From Dromaius novaehollandiae (Eukaryota; Chordata; Aves; Casuariiformes; Dromaiidae), in contig NC_088103.1 in the NCBI RefSeq assembly GCF_036370855.1, positions 34,203,904 through 34,267,903 on the forward strand: a stretch of DNA of 64,000 nucleotides, given 5' to 3'. Below the pieces are notes generated by a model, which saw only the letters and a list, made by a program, of their open reading frames with translations, did not search any database and was not told the DNA's origin. The translations under genes and the position numbers were made by a program. Every line of letters starts with the position of its first letter. Positions within the stretch are counted from its first letter, which is position 1. Positions 39,459 through 50,045 of the stretch are shown here, piece after piece.

Positions 39459-39545
39459 TGAAAGGTTGCTTTAAACCAGCGCTGGAGCCTTCTCAGCGTC
39501 TCATGTGGTTTCCGGGGGGGCTCCAGGGGCGGCGGGTTTCCCTAG
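39459..39545 (-). other. CALHM2: Probable CALHM2 5' UTR exon
   Basis: On the minus strand a consensus donor TTTCAAG|GTAAGTGA falls at 39459/39458, at the edge of a GC-rich block. It is the natural partner of the untranslated acceptor at 37398, 7 bp upstream of the CALHM2 ATG. The 5' limit is not determined. No coding potential is claimed. Confidence 0.5.
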
Positions 39546-41130
39546 AGCAAACGGGCGGCTCAGATGTGGGGGCCCCCCCCGAGACCCGGCTGCTGGGCGA
39601 AGCGAAAGCTGATAAAAGCAGCGGTAGGGTTTGGCAGCTTCCTTTTTCAGCTTGTGGCGCGTCCTCGGCTGCCAGCTTTTTGGCGGAGGGAGGGGATTGC
39701 TCTGGGCCGTGCCTGCGTGGGGCGGAGAGCAGGCACCCCGCTTTGCTGGGCGCCAGTCCACGGCTGCGCCTTTAACCAAAAAAAAAAAAGAAAAAAGGAA
39801 GGCTGAGAGTGAGTCAGTGGAAAAGCCACATGGTCCCTTCTCCAATCTGCGACGCAGCTGTGCGGAGGCCAGCCGAGGGGGCCAGCGCGGCCTGCAGCTG
39901 CAGCTCCCGGGCTGCAAAATGCGGGAGGAGGCGGCACAGGAAAAACCCGCTGTCCCGGACGAGGTGGTGAGAGCTGCCGACGCCGGCTCCAGGGGGGAGG
40001 GACGAGGCTCTGGGGGGCTTTTGGAGTCGATTAGGCTGGGTTTCGTGCCTCCCTGCGACGGGCCGTGGCGATGGGTAGGCTGGACGGGACGGGAGCCTGT
40101 GCCTGCAGTGCCCAGGGCCCGGGGGAGCGAGGTGCAGCCAGCGCTTTGGCAAGAGCACCTTCCTGCCCGACTCAGCTTCTCCGCTTCCTCTGCAGACGCA
40201 TGCCTGCGAGGCAGTGGTGGCAGTGGCCTCCCTCGCTGCCTGCGTCTCTCCTGTCCCACAGCCGCAGTGGGCTCGCAGCGCCTGCTCAGCCGGCTGCCAG
40301 GTGGGAGCTGGTCCTCCTCCCTGGCTCCCTCCCTGCTGTGGCCCTGGGGTCAAACTCAGCCCTCCCTGGAGGGCATCTTCGCAGGAGGCAAATTTTCGGC
40401 GACACCCATGTTGCCTTTTGCTTGGGGCAAGATTAAGCGAAGTGTGCTGTCTGCAGCTCAGCTGGGAGGAGCGAGTCGGGGGCTGCTGCTTGCGAAGGCA
40501 GGGAGCTCTGCCCGGCCTCCTCGCTTCTGCCAACATCGCTGCATGGGCAGGGGGGAACCTCTGAGCCTAAAAATCTAAATTAAGATGTGGCAAAGCGCCT
40601 CTTTGCAAAGGCGTGCTGGCTTCTTGGGATCTCAAGGGCTCTGCTCCGGAGCCGGCCAGCCCGGCGTGTGGATAGTCACGGCGGCGGGGCTGAGCATGTG
40701 CCTTTCTCAGCGAACCACTGACACTGCGGAGCCCAAAATAATAGGAGTGGAAACCGCCTCTATCTTTTAATCTCCTTTGCTTTGTAAATCAAGTTTTGTG
40801 CCTATTAATTTCTGGGCAGGTGCCTTAATTAAAGTTTGGGGTGTGAAGATTGATGCTCCGTCCACGTCATGCTCCTGTCTCCCGGGAGTCAGCCGCATTC
40901 ACCCTGCCCTTGCCGAGGCGCTCGCCCGGGTCTGCTCCGCACAGCTCGCAGGGCTTCATGGTTACTCGGTTGGTTTGGAAAAGCATGCTGCGAGGCCAGC
41001 TGACCCCGGCCACCTCACGCGAGCAGAGCGCCCGGCTCACACCGGGAAGAGCTGCTAAGCCCCCGCCGCTCCTGCCGCTGTATTCGGTAAAGAAACCCCA
41101 GAGGCTTTTTATAGACAGCTTTTGTGAACT
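39500..41130. promoter_or_regulatory. CpG-rich block upstream of CALHM2
   Basis: Strongly GC- and CpG-rich DNA without recognisable coding sequence. It is open in several frames on both strands because of base composition. By position it is the likely CALHM2 promoter region and extends toward the 3' end of CALHM1. Confidence 0.45.
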
Positions 41131-41545
41131 CGTGTGCCTAAGTGCGGTGCTGGAACGGCAAGCCTGAATTATTTATCCGGCTCCTTAAACAAACAGCCGG
41201 GCGGTTTTGTAAGATGGGCCGCATGCCGGGGAGGAAGCCGGGCTGAGTGGGGCGTCCCGCAGCAGATGCAGTGCAGCGCCACGTCCGGGCCCTGCCTCCT
41301 GGGGCACCTGGCGAAACGCTGCCTGCAACACCCCCTGCCGCCGTTCCTGTCGCCCGTAGCACGGCTGGGACCCCCCAGCCACCCTGCTGCTGGGGCTGGG
41401 CTGATTTTAAAGCTTCTTATGGCCTGGAAACTGCATGTGCATGGGGGGATGTTGCGTGGAGAGGGTACTGGGGAGACCGGGCGCCTTTTGGGAGCGGATG
41501 GGCTTTGGTGTGGGACGAGCCCGGCGGGCGCCCTTCGGGCAGGCG

Positions 41546-43617
41546 TCACACGTGGCTGCAGTAGGCGGCCGTCTCCCTCCGGGGCGCCCTGGCCAGGCCG
41601 TCGGCACGCGGCTCGGCGTCCAGGTGCAGGCACAGCGGCGGCTTGCGCTCGTGCCAGCTCCGCAGGGCTGTGTCCACAGCACCCCGGTCGGTGATGCCGA
41701 AGAGCTTCTCAGCTGCCTCGGCGGTGCTGGCGGGGGCTTTCACGGCGGGTGGCGAGCAGCCCCCAGCCACCAGCTCCTCGCTGACGCCCGCGAAGAACTG
41801 CTGGATGCAGACGCGGGCGAAGGTCCGGGCGTGCTCCCGGCAGGTCTCGTCGAAGAGCCGGCGCTCGATGTCGCCGTAGTGGGACCAGTACTTGCTCTTC
41901 AGGAAGGCCGCCTGGGTGAAGCAGGGCCGCAGCGATCTGACCAGGAAAGCCAGCAGGGTCACCAGCAGCACGAAGCACCAGCCCAGCGCCTGCAGGGGCG
42001 AGGGGGGACCGGGGCGTCAGGGCGGCAGGAGCGCGTGACTCCGCTTGGCACATTTGGCTATGTTTACATTGCAAACGCAGGTGCCCTGTGTGAGTGCGGG
42101 CACTGAAATTTTGTTGGATGCGCACCCGGTTGCAGCACCCCTCTGCTTTCGGGCCGTGCATTGCATCAGCCCCCGTGGGGCACCCGGCCCGCGGCCCTGC
42201 CTCGTGGGGCCCTGAGTCCAGACACGTTTCCCTAGGGAGCCAGGAGGCAGCGTGCCTTCGACTCCCTAGCAAACATCACTGCGGATACGCTCCTCATGCA
42301 GGCAGCTGTCTAACATCTTTTGCCAAGATGTTGGCCTCGGTAACATGCATCTTCGGTGAGCGGCAGCAGCAGGCTCCCCCCACATTAATGAAATCTGACA
42401 GGAGGAGAGAGCCGTGGCCCCAACTGGGACCTGAGCCGCCGGCAGAGCCCGGGTCGTGCGGCAGAGCTCGCGCGAGGAGGCGGCGGTGCAAATGTGGCCC
42501 TATGGAGCGCCTGGGTGGAGGCTGCACTGTGGCACCGCGGCTCCCCGCGAGCTCTTCCCGGCTCTGTCTGCATGGGAGGATCTGCTGGGTATCCATGGGG
42601 GAGTCACCGTGCCTCAGTTTCTCTTTTTAAATTGGGGATAATAACTCCTATCTGCCCTAAAGAGCACAGGGAGGGGGTGAGGATGAAGTGCTGAATATCC
42701 CATCTCCATGTGAAGATATTTAATACCTAGGCTGGGCATTTAAATAGTAATTGTATATGAGCGAGTGCCTTGGGTCAGACCATCCTGTCACCAACGGTGA
42801 CCAAATGCGGAAAGCACGAGAAGGACTCAGCATGGGCCAGGCAGCTGGTGACCCTGCTTCATCTGTGGCTAAGTAACTGCTAGGGGTAATAGACAAGTGC
42901 TGGCGGTAGAGAGGGTCACCAGCACATCGCTTGTGCGCGGTGTAGCAAGCAGCTGGAGCAACCACCAGTGACCGACGAGTTAGGAGAGTGGATTTCCCCC
43001 CAAGGGAAGAGATGCAGCTGGCAGTGTCCGGCCTCTCACCGCGGCCGCAGGGGCCGCTTGCCTCTTACCTGCGAGATGCAGCGCAGGTACCTGACCGCCA
43101 CTTCGCCGGTGATGAGCTCCTGCCCGTCGTAGAGCTCCCGGCAGGGGATCCGGGCCAGCATGCGCCTGATCTCCTTGTCGGAGAGGCCGGAGCGGCTGCT
43201 ATTGCCCAGCGCTTCCACGGGCAGCATGGTGCAGAAGGCGCACAGCACGCACTTGCCGTCCAGCAGCGTCACCGAGACCCAGACCGCCGGGGCGACGAGG
43301 GCCCGCTGCGCCATGGAGCAGAGCATGTAGCGCAGGACAGCCGGGTCCTTCCCCCTTCGGCCCCGCGGCCGCGTCCACTCCTCCGCCAGCACGGACACGT
43401 TGTTGTTCATCACGAAGCCCAGCAGGAAGAGGATGAGGGGGGGCACCAGCAGGACGCCCAGCCCGTAGGCCAGGTTGTACCATGGCAGGCAGGGGCAGCT
43501 GAAGTCAAAGGCTGAGTACATCTGGGCACTGGCGAGGGCCATGATCCCGCAGATGCCGTTCATGAACGACTCCTGGTTGGACTGGAGGAACTGGAAGATC
43601 ATCCGGAATTTGTCCAT
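41546..43617 (-). CDS. CALHM1: Calcium homeostasis modulator 1
   Basis: CALHM1 is the voltage- and extracellular-Ca2+-gated ATP-permeable channel subunit that mediates non-vesicular ATP release in mammalian taste cells, where it assembles with CALHM3. Two coding exons: 43617-43069 and 41989-41546 (AG|GTAAGA, CCCCTGCAG, phase 0). The product is 330 residues; the human one is 346. The N-terminus [20 protein letters not shown] is nearly identical to human. Also visible are the CPC cysteine motif (residues 41-43), the pore Asp in VTLLDGKC (residue 120, equivalent to human Asp121), an Asn-Ser-Ser sequon near residue 139, and the C-terminal run [18 protein letters not shown]. The C-terminal tail is shorter and GC-rich. 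A non-ATG extension upstream is open for two codons but the ATG is preferred. The gene is intact. Confidence 0.96.
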
Positions 43618-43767
43618 CTTCACCTCGGCCCCTCACGCCCCCCACCCTTGCCGCGATCCACACCGAGACCTCGGTTTACTTCATTAGTTCAGGCTCCCTC
43701 TGCAAAGACGGACACCAGCAGGTCTCTCTGCAGGTGACTGCTTCACTTGTGCAGTCTCACACCCCAG

Positions 43768-43775
43768 TATTTAAA
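43768..43775 (-). promoter_or_regulatory. Possible CALHM1 TATA-like element
   Basis: TTTAAATA on the minus strand lies about 150 bp upstream of the CALHM1 ATG, with no acceptor visible between them, so a short unspliced leader is plausible. The match to TATA is imperfect. Confidence 0.3.
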
Positions 43776-43789
43776 GCAGGGGACTGAGC

Positions 43790-46700
43790 TATTTTTTTTG
43801 AGCTCATCCTGCCACTTGCAGAAGTTCAGCGCCGGCCGGCGAGCACAGGTGTCCCCGCGGCAGTGCTTCCCGCGGCGCGCTGGGTGCCACCAGCAGGAGC
43901 CGGCTGCTCGGCCACTGTGAGCCTGTTTGCAAATGCGTTGGGGCAGCGGGTGCTGGCGCTGGGGGCTCCTCCCCGGGCAGCAAGGGCCGCCCTGCGGCGC
44001 GGGGCCGGAGCCTCCCCTGTCCCGGGGACCGGCTGCTCCGAGCACCCTCAGAGGCCTCCCAGCCCCCTGACCTGCTGCTTCTGCCTTGCTGGGAAACGGC
44101 TTTTTTTCTAGTTTTATTCAGCACAGGGAGAAGGGGAAAATCCGTTCCCGGTGCTCGGGGGTATTTGTGTCGGTGCAGCCAAGGTTTCTTATCGCCTCCC
44201 CTCCGTCTGGCCAAAGATGCACATTTCAGCCAGACTTGCAACACGACACACTTGCAGCACCTTGGTTTTCACAGCCCTGTGCCCTCAGGGCTTGCTAAAG
44301 TACCTTTCAAACCCTGGATCACACAGTCTTGCAACAGCCACAAATGCAACGGCAAACGCCATGCTTTTCCTGGTTTTAGGGCTGGAGAAAAGCAGGTGGA
44401 GAAAGGAAATAGTGCAGAGGCGCTGAGCGCTCCACGCTCCAGCCCCAGCGTGCCCCAGTCCGCAGACTGGTCTCCCGAAAGCATTGGCTCCCCGGGCACC
44501 TCCGCTATCTCAGGGGGTGCTCCCTGCTCCGCAGAGCTTTGAGATTCATTTTTTTCCCCTGAGATTTGTTCCTTTCACCTGCTTTCAATAAGCATTTCTG
44601 AAGTGTCTGAGTACAATTTGCTCTGAGCAAGATGCTCCTGAGCAATGGAGGTTGAATGATTTTCTTGCAGCTGCCTCTTATGGGCGTAATCTTGGTCCCC
44701 CCATAAATTTGGGATGTTTGGGGATTTTGAATATGACAGGACGGGTAAATGCTGTCAGTGGCCTCCCTGGCCTGACAGGCAGCTGCTGTGCCCCGAGGGC
44801 CCGTGCTGCACCGTGATACCAGGCCACCCGCAGGCACAGACTCTTTACCCCCCTGCCTGCCTGTCAGGCATCCGATGCACCCTGGCCTGGGTGTCTGAGG
44901 GTGCAGTGGAGCTGCTGCTCTTTTAAAAATCGCTCAGGTCCAGTGATGAAGTGCAGAGCAAGGACCACCGGAGGCAGCAATGTGCTTGATTGAACGGGAG
45001 GGGCTGGGGCTGGGATTTGGCCATATGCCTTGGCTGAGGCCACATTTCCCACGCAAACAGAGTGCGTTGCAGGGGACCCTGAGCTAGCTGGGCTCCAGGT
45101 TGGTAGGTCCCTACGGCACGGATTTACTGGCAATCCAGCCATGCCATTTTAACAGGGCTTATTAATTCAGTAGCAATGCTGAGTAATGCAGACCCGGCAG
45201 ACCTGAACGCCTGCGTTGCTCTCCCTGCTCTCCGTGTACCAGGAGCAGCACGGGCAGAGCCAGCTCCAGTTGCCAGTGGACACGTCCCATGTCCCTTTGG
45301 TGTCAGCTCTGGGGTGCAAAGCTTCCCCGTCACTTTCATCCCTCTCTCCTTTCGTACAGGCATGGCTCAGTTTGTCTCATCACTGCCAGCTTTTCAGACC
45401 TGGGGGCTTTCCAGTGCAGAGCAAATGAAGAGATCTTGTATGCATTTGTTAGCACAGAGCCAACTAGACAGATCCCTCCCAAGCTGCCCAGAAATGAGAT
45501 AAAAACATTAATGATATGTGATAGTTGTGGTTGGGCCAAATTTAGCTTCCATAGCACAAATCAAAAAGAAGGGGATTTGTTGTTGCTGGTTTTGTCCTGC
45601 ATCTATATTGCCAGCTTACAAAGCAGCTTCGAAGCACTAGGATGCTCCCTCAAGCTGCCCAGAAGATGGGGGGATATTTGGGCTACAAGTGGCGGTAAAA
45701 AAGACCGTGTCAGTGCACTCTCGGTGTGAACCCCGGCAAGGCGTTCAGTCACTCCAACCCCGGCACCCCCTGCGTTGCTGATGTGGCACCGAGATCCATC
45801 TGGGCTTCCGGTGAAGCATGAGGCACCTTCCTCATGTGAGCCCTGAGCACGTGGGCAGCGGGGAGAAGATACAGGTTTTCCCCAAGGTTTTGCAGTGGGC
45901 CAGTAACAGAGGTAGGAAGCTAAGCCAGGCCTTTTGACCACTAGTCAACCCCCCCAGCAAGGCACTGTGGATAATGCAACGTCCTCCCTGAGATGTCACC
46001 TCTGTGGGGCTTTTCAGTGAACGCTGACTCCAAAGCACATTGGTATTACCTGGGCAGACTTAGCGCTGCCTGCTGTGAAGAGGTTAATTGCATGGTCTCA
46101 TCAAACGGGAGGAGATTTGACTGCATGAATATAGATGAGGCTTATTGTATTGCCAGCTAAGAGCTCAAACTGGCTTCCCCATTCACCTGACAAGTGACTT
46201 TTTGAAGGGCAGTTCACATCAAAGCCTGAATGAATCAACCCCTGAAAAACAAAGAGGTTTTTTGATCTCCAGGAAAACTCTGCCTTTCATTAAACATGAA
46301 TTTGGAGCCTGAGTCTGTATGATGTACAGCGCTGGCAGCTCTCATTGAAGTCAGCAATGTCAGTGGGATTCAAAACAGAGCCCATCAAAGCCAATGTCTT
46401 GGTCTTTTCTTCCCTTGCTGTTCTGTTAGCTAAGACCTTGTCTTGGTGATCCTGCCCACAGAAAGCCAACTCCAAACAGTTTGCAAGGGAAGGCAGAGCC
46501 AGTACTTCTCCCCAGGATCCCATCTGCTCACACTTTGGAAACAGGCCCTGGGACACATGGCATGTGCTCGAGTCCATCCCAGCATGTCATGGTTCCAATA
46601 TAACCAGGACAGCTGAAGACTGGGAACATTGCCTTTGCAGTCAGCCCTGCCGTTTCACTTGCTCTTGGCAGATGAGGATCCCTGAGCACTTCAAACACAT

Positions 46701-46790
46701 CCGTAAATTAAGCATCAGAACAGCCCTGTGAGATGAAAAAAAGTTTATGAACACCCCCCCCTCCCTTCCCACTTCTATAGGAGAACACAG
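43790..46790. other. Intergenic, CALHM1 upstream
   Basis: GC-rich to about 44.1 kb (CALHM1 upstream), then average composition. I recognise no exon, RNA gene or repeat family here. Confidence 0.45.
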
Positions 46791-46797
46791 ACTCCCA

Positions 46798-46895
46798 TTG
46801 GAGCTGGTGGGAAGGCGCCTCTGGAAGGCTCTAGTCCAACCCCGCTGCTCAAAGCAGGGTCAGCTGGAGCAGGTTGCCCAGGATCCTTCTTGTTG
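46798..46895 (-). mobile_element. CR1 LINE 3' fragment (antisense)
   Basis: GGTGGGAAGGCGCCTCTGGA, AGTCCAACCCCGCTGCTC and AAAGCAGGGTCAGCTGGAGC are the standard reverse-complement CR1 landmarks. The terminal repeat tail is lost. Confidence 0.75.
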
Positions 46896-47045
46896 TGTGA
46901 GGCCCAGGCCTGGACATGGCTCTGGGCACAGCCTCCACAGCACCATCATAACTTCCCCGGAGCTGCTGGCCGCAGCATGGCACAGTGTTGTGCTGCAGAC
47001 GCATGGGGGAAGGCCTGGCATCAAAAGGGTTCACGACATGGGGCT

Positions 47046-47112
47046 GGGCTAGGCAACCTCCTGAGGTCCCTTGCAACCAGAATTACCCGATAATCCTAAG
47101 GCTCCGTGATGT
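47046..47112 (+). mobile_element. CR1 LINE 3' terminus (sense)
   Basis: GGCAACCTCCTGAGGTCCCT, then GCAACCAGAATTACCCGATA and decayed ATTCTATG-like repeats, form the sense-oriented CR1 3' end. It is oriented opposite to the fragment 150 bp to the left. Confidence 0.7.
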
Positions 47113-47114
47113 GA

Positions 47115-49890
47115 CTCTCCCACCAGCGAGCCTTTGCGAGTCTGCAGAAAGGCCTATGGCAGCACCCTTAAAGCCTCTGTTTTTCTCCCTTCCGAGACAA
47201 ATGACCAAGCTCCTCTCCCCCTTTTTGCATATTGTATTTTGTGGTCACTGGAAAGACTTAAAACCTGAGAACATGAAAAGCAGTATGCAAAAGGGAGCTG
47301 TGGACTTCTGCTCTGAGCTGGGTTAGGAAAATAACTGATTTGACTAGCGCAGAGTGGTGAAGCTGAGCAGAGTCTCAGTCTGAGATTTGCAGTGTCACGT
47401 CTGATAAAAGCAAACCAGGACAGTCCCCTGCTCCCTGCAGCATGTTCATCCTGTGCACGCTTTGAGGAGGCACTAGGAGGGCGAGTGCTCACTAGCCAGC
47501 AGGCTGCTGCCAACCAGCACCTATCGCTCCCCGCGTAGGCGCAGATTTCTGCTCCTCTTCTTAAGCCACTTGCACAGAATGTGTTGAAACATAATTACCT
47601 TGGAATTTTTTACCTAAATTTGGTTGAAACCAGCCAGTGAATTCAACACGATTAGGAGCAAGGACAGACAGCCCAGGCAAAGTCATCTACCTCATTTTTT
47701 CAGGAAAGCAGGCCAGGAAACTTTGGATCCTGTTTCAAGTTGAAATTCAAAGTGAAATGTCTATTTCAGAAGAGAGCACAGAAAATGTTCCCTTGGGCTA
47801 AAGAGAGTGTGAAGACTGCAGTATTTTTCCCAACCAGCGTGGGTCAGAACTGATACCAGGAGTGTGAGCTGTCAGGTGCAGACCTCTGTACACAACTCAG
47901 TGCATCTCTAGGGTGGTCCAGGAAAAATGGGCTTGTGACAAGCTGATGTGAGGGAGCGAATGCAAAAAAGTGCATTTTGGGGGACCTGGAATAGGCAGCG
48001 ATGAAAGGGAATGATGACAGATTTTGTGATGAGAGCTCTGTGCTCTCTCTGAGCACATCTAGGGGAGCTCAGGGATTCAGCCAGGTCACTGCAGTTGGGT
48101 GGTTTTGCTATGAAAATAAGAAAAGCTCAAAATGGGGTGGACTGATGAGGAATGGAGCAGGGCCAGGCAAGAGCAACCACGTTGTGCATGGTGGGATGGA
48201 GAGTGGCTGTTGCATTCGGCACCTCCTTGGGGCGCGAGCCCTGAGGGACCTCAGCCTCAGCCCGTGTGCAAGCTCCTGTTTGGGTGCACGGCGAGCACTG
48301 CAGGACCAGCCTGCAAACTGGGATGGGTGCAGAAAGGAGAGGACTGCCCACAAAGCAGGCCATGGTTAAAGCCCCAGATGTGGGTCAGAAAAGCAGTCAG
48401 CAATTTCATTCATCTACTCATTTCCAACATTGATTTCTAGCTGCCTTCTCTGCAGAGCAGAAGCTTGGACATGTGCAATGTGTCCTCCCCGCCAAGCCCT
48501 GGCTCCTTCTCCACGGCTGGCCTCGCACTGCCTCTGGCCCCCGCACGGGGAGGACGGGGGCCAGGGCACGAGGGGTGACGCTGGCCCAGCCAGGCTCCTC
48601 AGGGCTGCGGGGTGAGCGGGGAGGGTGCCGTGGAAGTGCATTCGCTCATGGGTAGGTGGCAGTTATTGGGCTTCCCTGTGTTTTGCCAAGCGTCTCCCCG
48701 TTCCCCACCCTCAGAAACATCCTTCCTGAGGGAGGAGGTGGCCCACCGCCCCCTTTTAGCAGCCCTAGGAGCTAATTCAGGGCCGTAATGTCTGTTTTCA
48801 GTTCGACCCCTTGTTTTGTATTTAGTCACAAGGTGGTGGCAGGTTTCTTTGTCCCTTCTCCCACCCTCCAGTTTCCTCCTGGAGGCCCGGCTTGCCCTCA
48901 TCCAACTTTGCAGAGCTGAGGAGACTTTTCTTCTTTGCCACCCGTCCACCCTTCTTGTGGCCCTCGCTTCCAGGGACCAGCCGAGTGTCCATGTGAGCCT
49001 CAGCCTGGAGGGATACATTAGCCTGCACTGGATTACTTGGGGTAAAAAAAGTTTAATATATCCAAGTAGCAATTGCCAACATAAACATTAGTCAAACTGG
49101 CAGGATGGCTGAGACTAAATATCTACAACGGGGGCTGGAAAAAGGCAAGTAAGAAAATAACTAGTGTTACAAGCCCAGAGATAAGGTTATATTTAAACAA
49201 TATTGAAACTAAGGATGGAAATGCCCAACTAAGTGATCCAAGGATGATCCTCCAGACAGAGGGTTTTGAACTAAAATCTTGCAGGGTATTGTTTAAAATC
49301 TGGATTCAGACTTTTCTGGTAGAGTCCATGTGTCTGCTGTCCTTTCCGTGGCCAAATGCCCACTCTTACAGCAGCCAGCTGAACCTGAGCACAGTCCCAT
49401 GGCTTTGGGTACGTTAAGAAAAGCCTCCATATCCTTGTCATTCTGCAAACCCAACCCAAACCAGGGTCACCTGGTGCTGACCTGAGAGTACCTTCAATTA
49501 ATTTTACGCCCCTCTATAAATTCCAGTGTGTTGCCATATTTTGTTTTGAAAATGCATAGATGTATTGATGGGTTCTTAGAGAGAGGCTGAATAGTTTGGC
49601 AGCTGGGCTGGGGGCAGCCAGAGCTCTCAGCAGATGGGAAGATGTAGGAGGTGCGTTTGCGTTTTGAGTAAACATGTTGGCGCGGTATTAAAAGAGTTGC
49701 CAATTAAATCATTTCAGTGTCAGCAATGCTAACTGTCCTAATCAGATTTCACTGAAATGGGCAGGAGCTACTCACACCTCCTTTAAGCTGCTGTTTCAAT
49801 GTGTTTGCACACACAGCCAGATGTTGCTGCGTAGGTTAAATTCCTCCTGGAGCCAGAAGGGTTTTAGCACAGCTTTAAAAGCTGCCAACT
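47115..49890. other. Intergenic between CALHM1 and CALHM3
   Basis: No exon or repeat recognised by eye; composition is unremarkable apart from a GC-rich patch at about 48.48-48.65 kb. Confidence 0.45.
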
Positions 49891-49891
49891 C

Positions 49892-49897
49892 TTTATT
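49892..49897 (-). terminator. CALHM3: Probable CALHM3 poly(A) signal
   Basis: AATAAA on the minus strand, about 150 nt past the CALHM3 stop codon. Confidence 0.6.
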
Positions 49898-50045
49898 ATG
49901 ACAAAGAAGCTATGCAGAGCCCTCGGACAAGAAATGTCATTAATGGCAGCTGTGTCCCTTGGATCGTAAGGACCTCACTAGTTCAGGCTGGAGATTTTGC
50001 TGGCAAGGCTGGGCACGACGGTGCCCCTTGGGTGCAGAGCCCCCT

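Noticed and set aside
39631-40578. Plus-strand open frame of about 315 codons
   Set aside because: It lies in a CpG-rich block where several overlapping frames are open on both strands; no recognisable domain and no splice or start context support.
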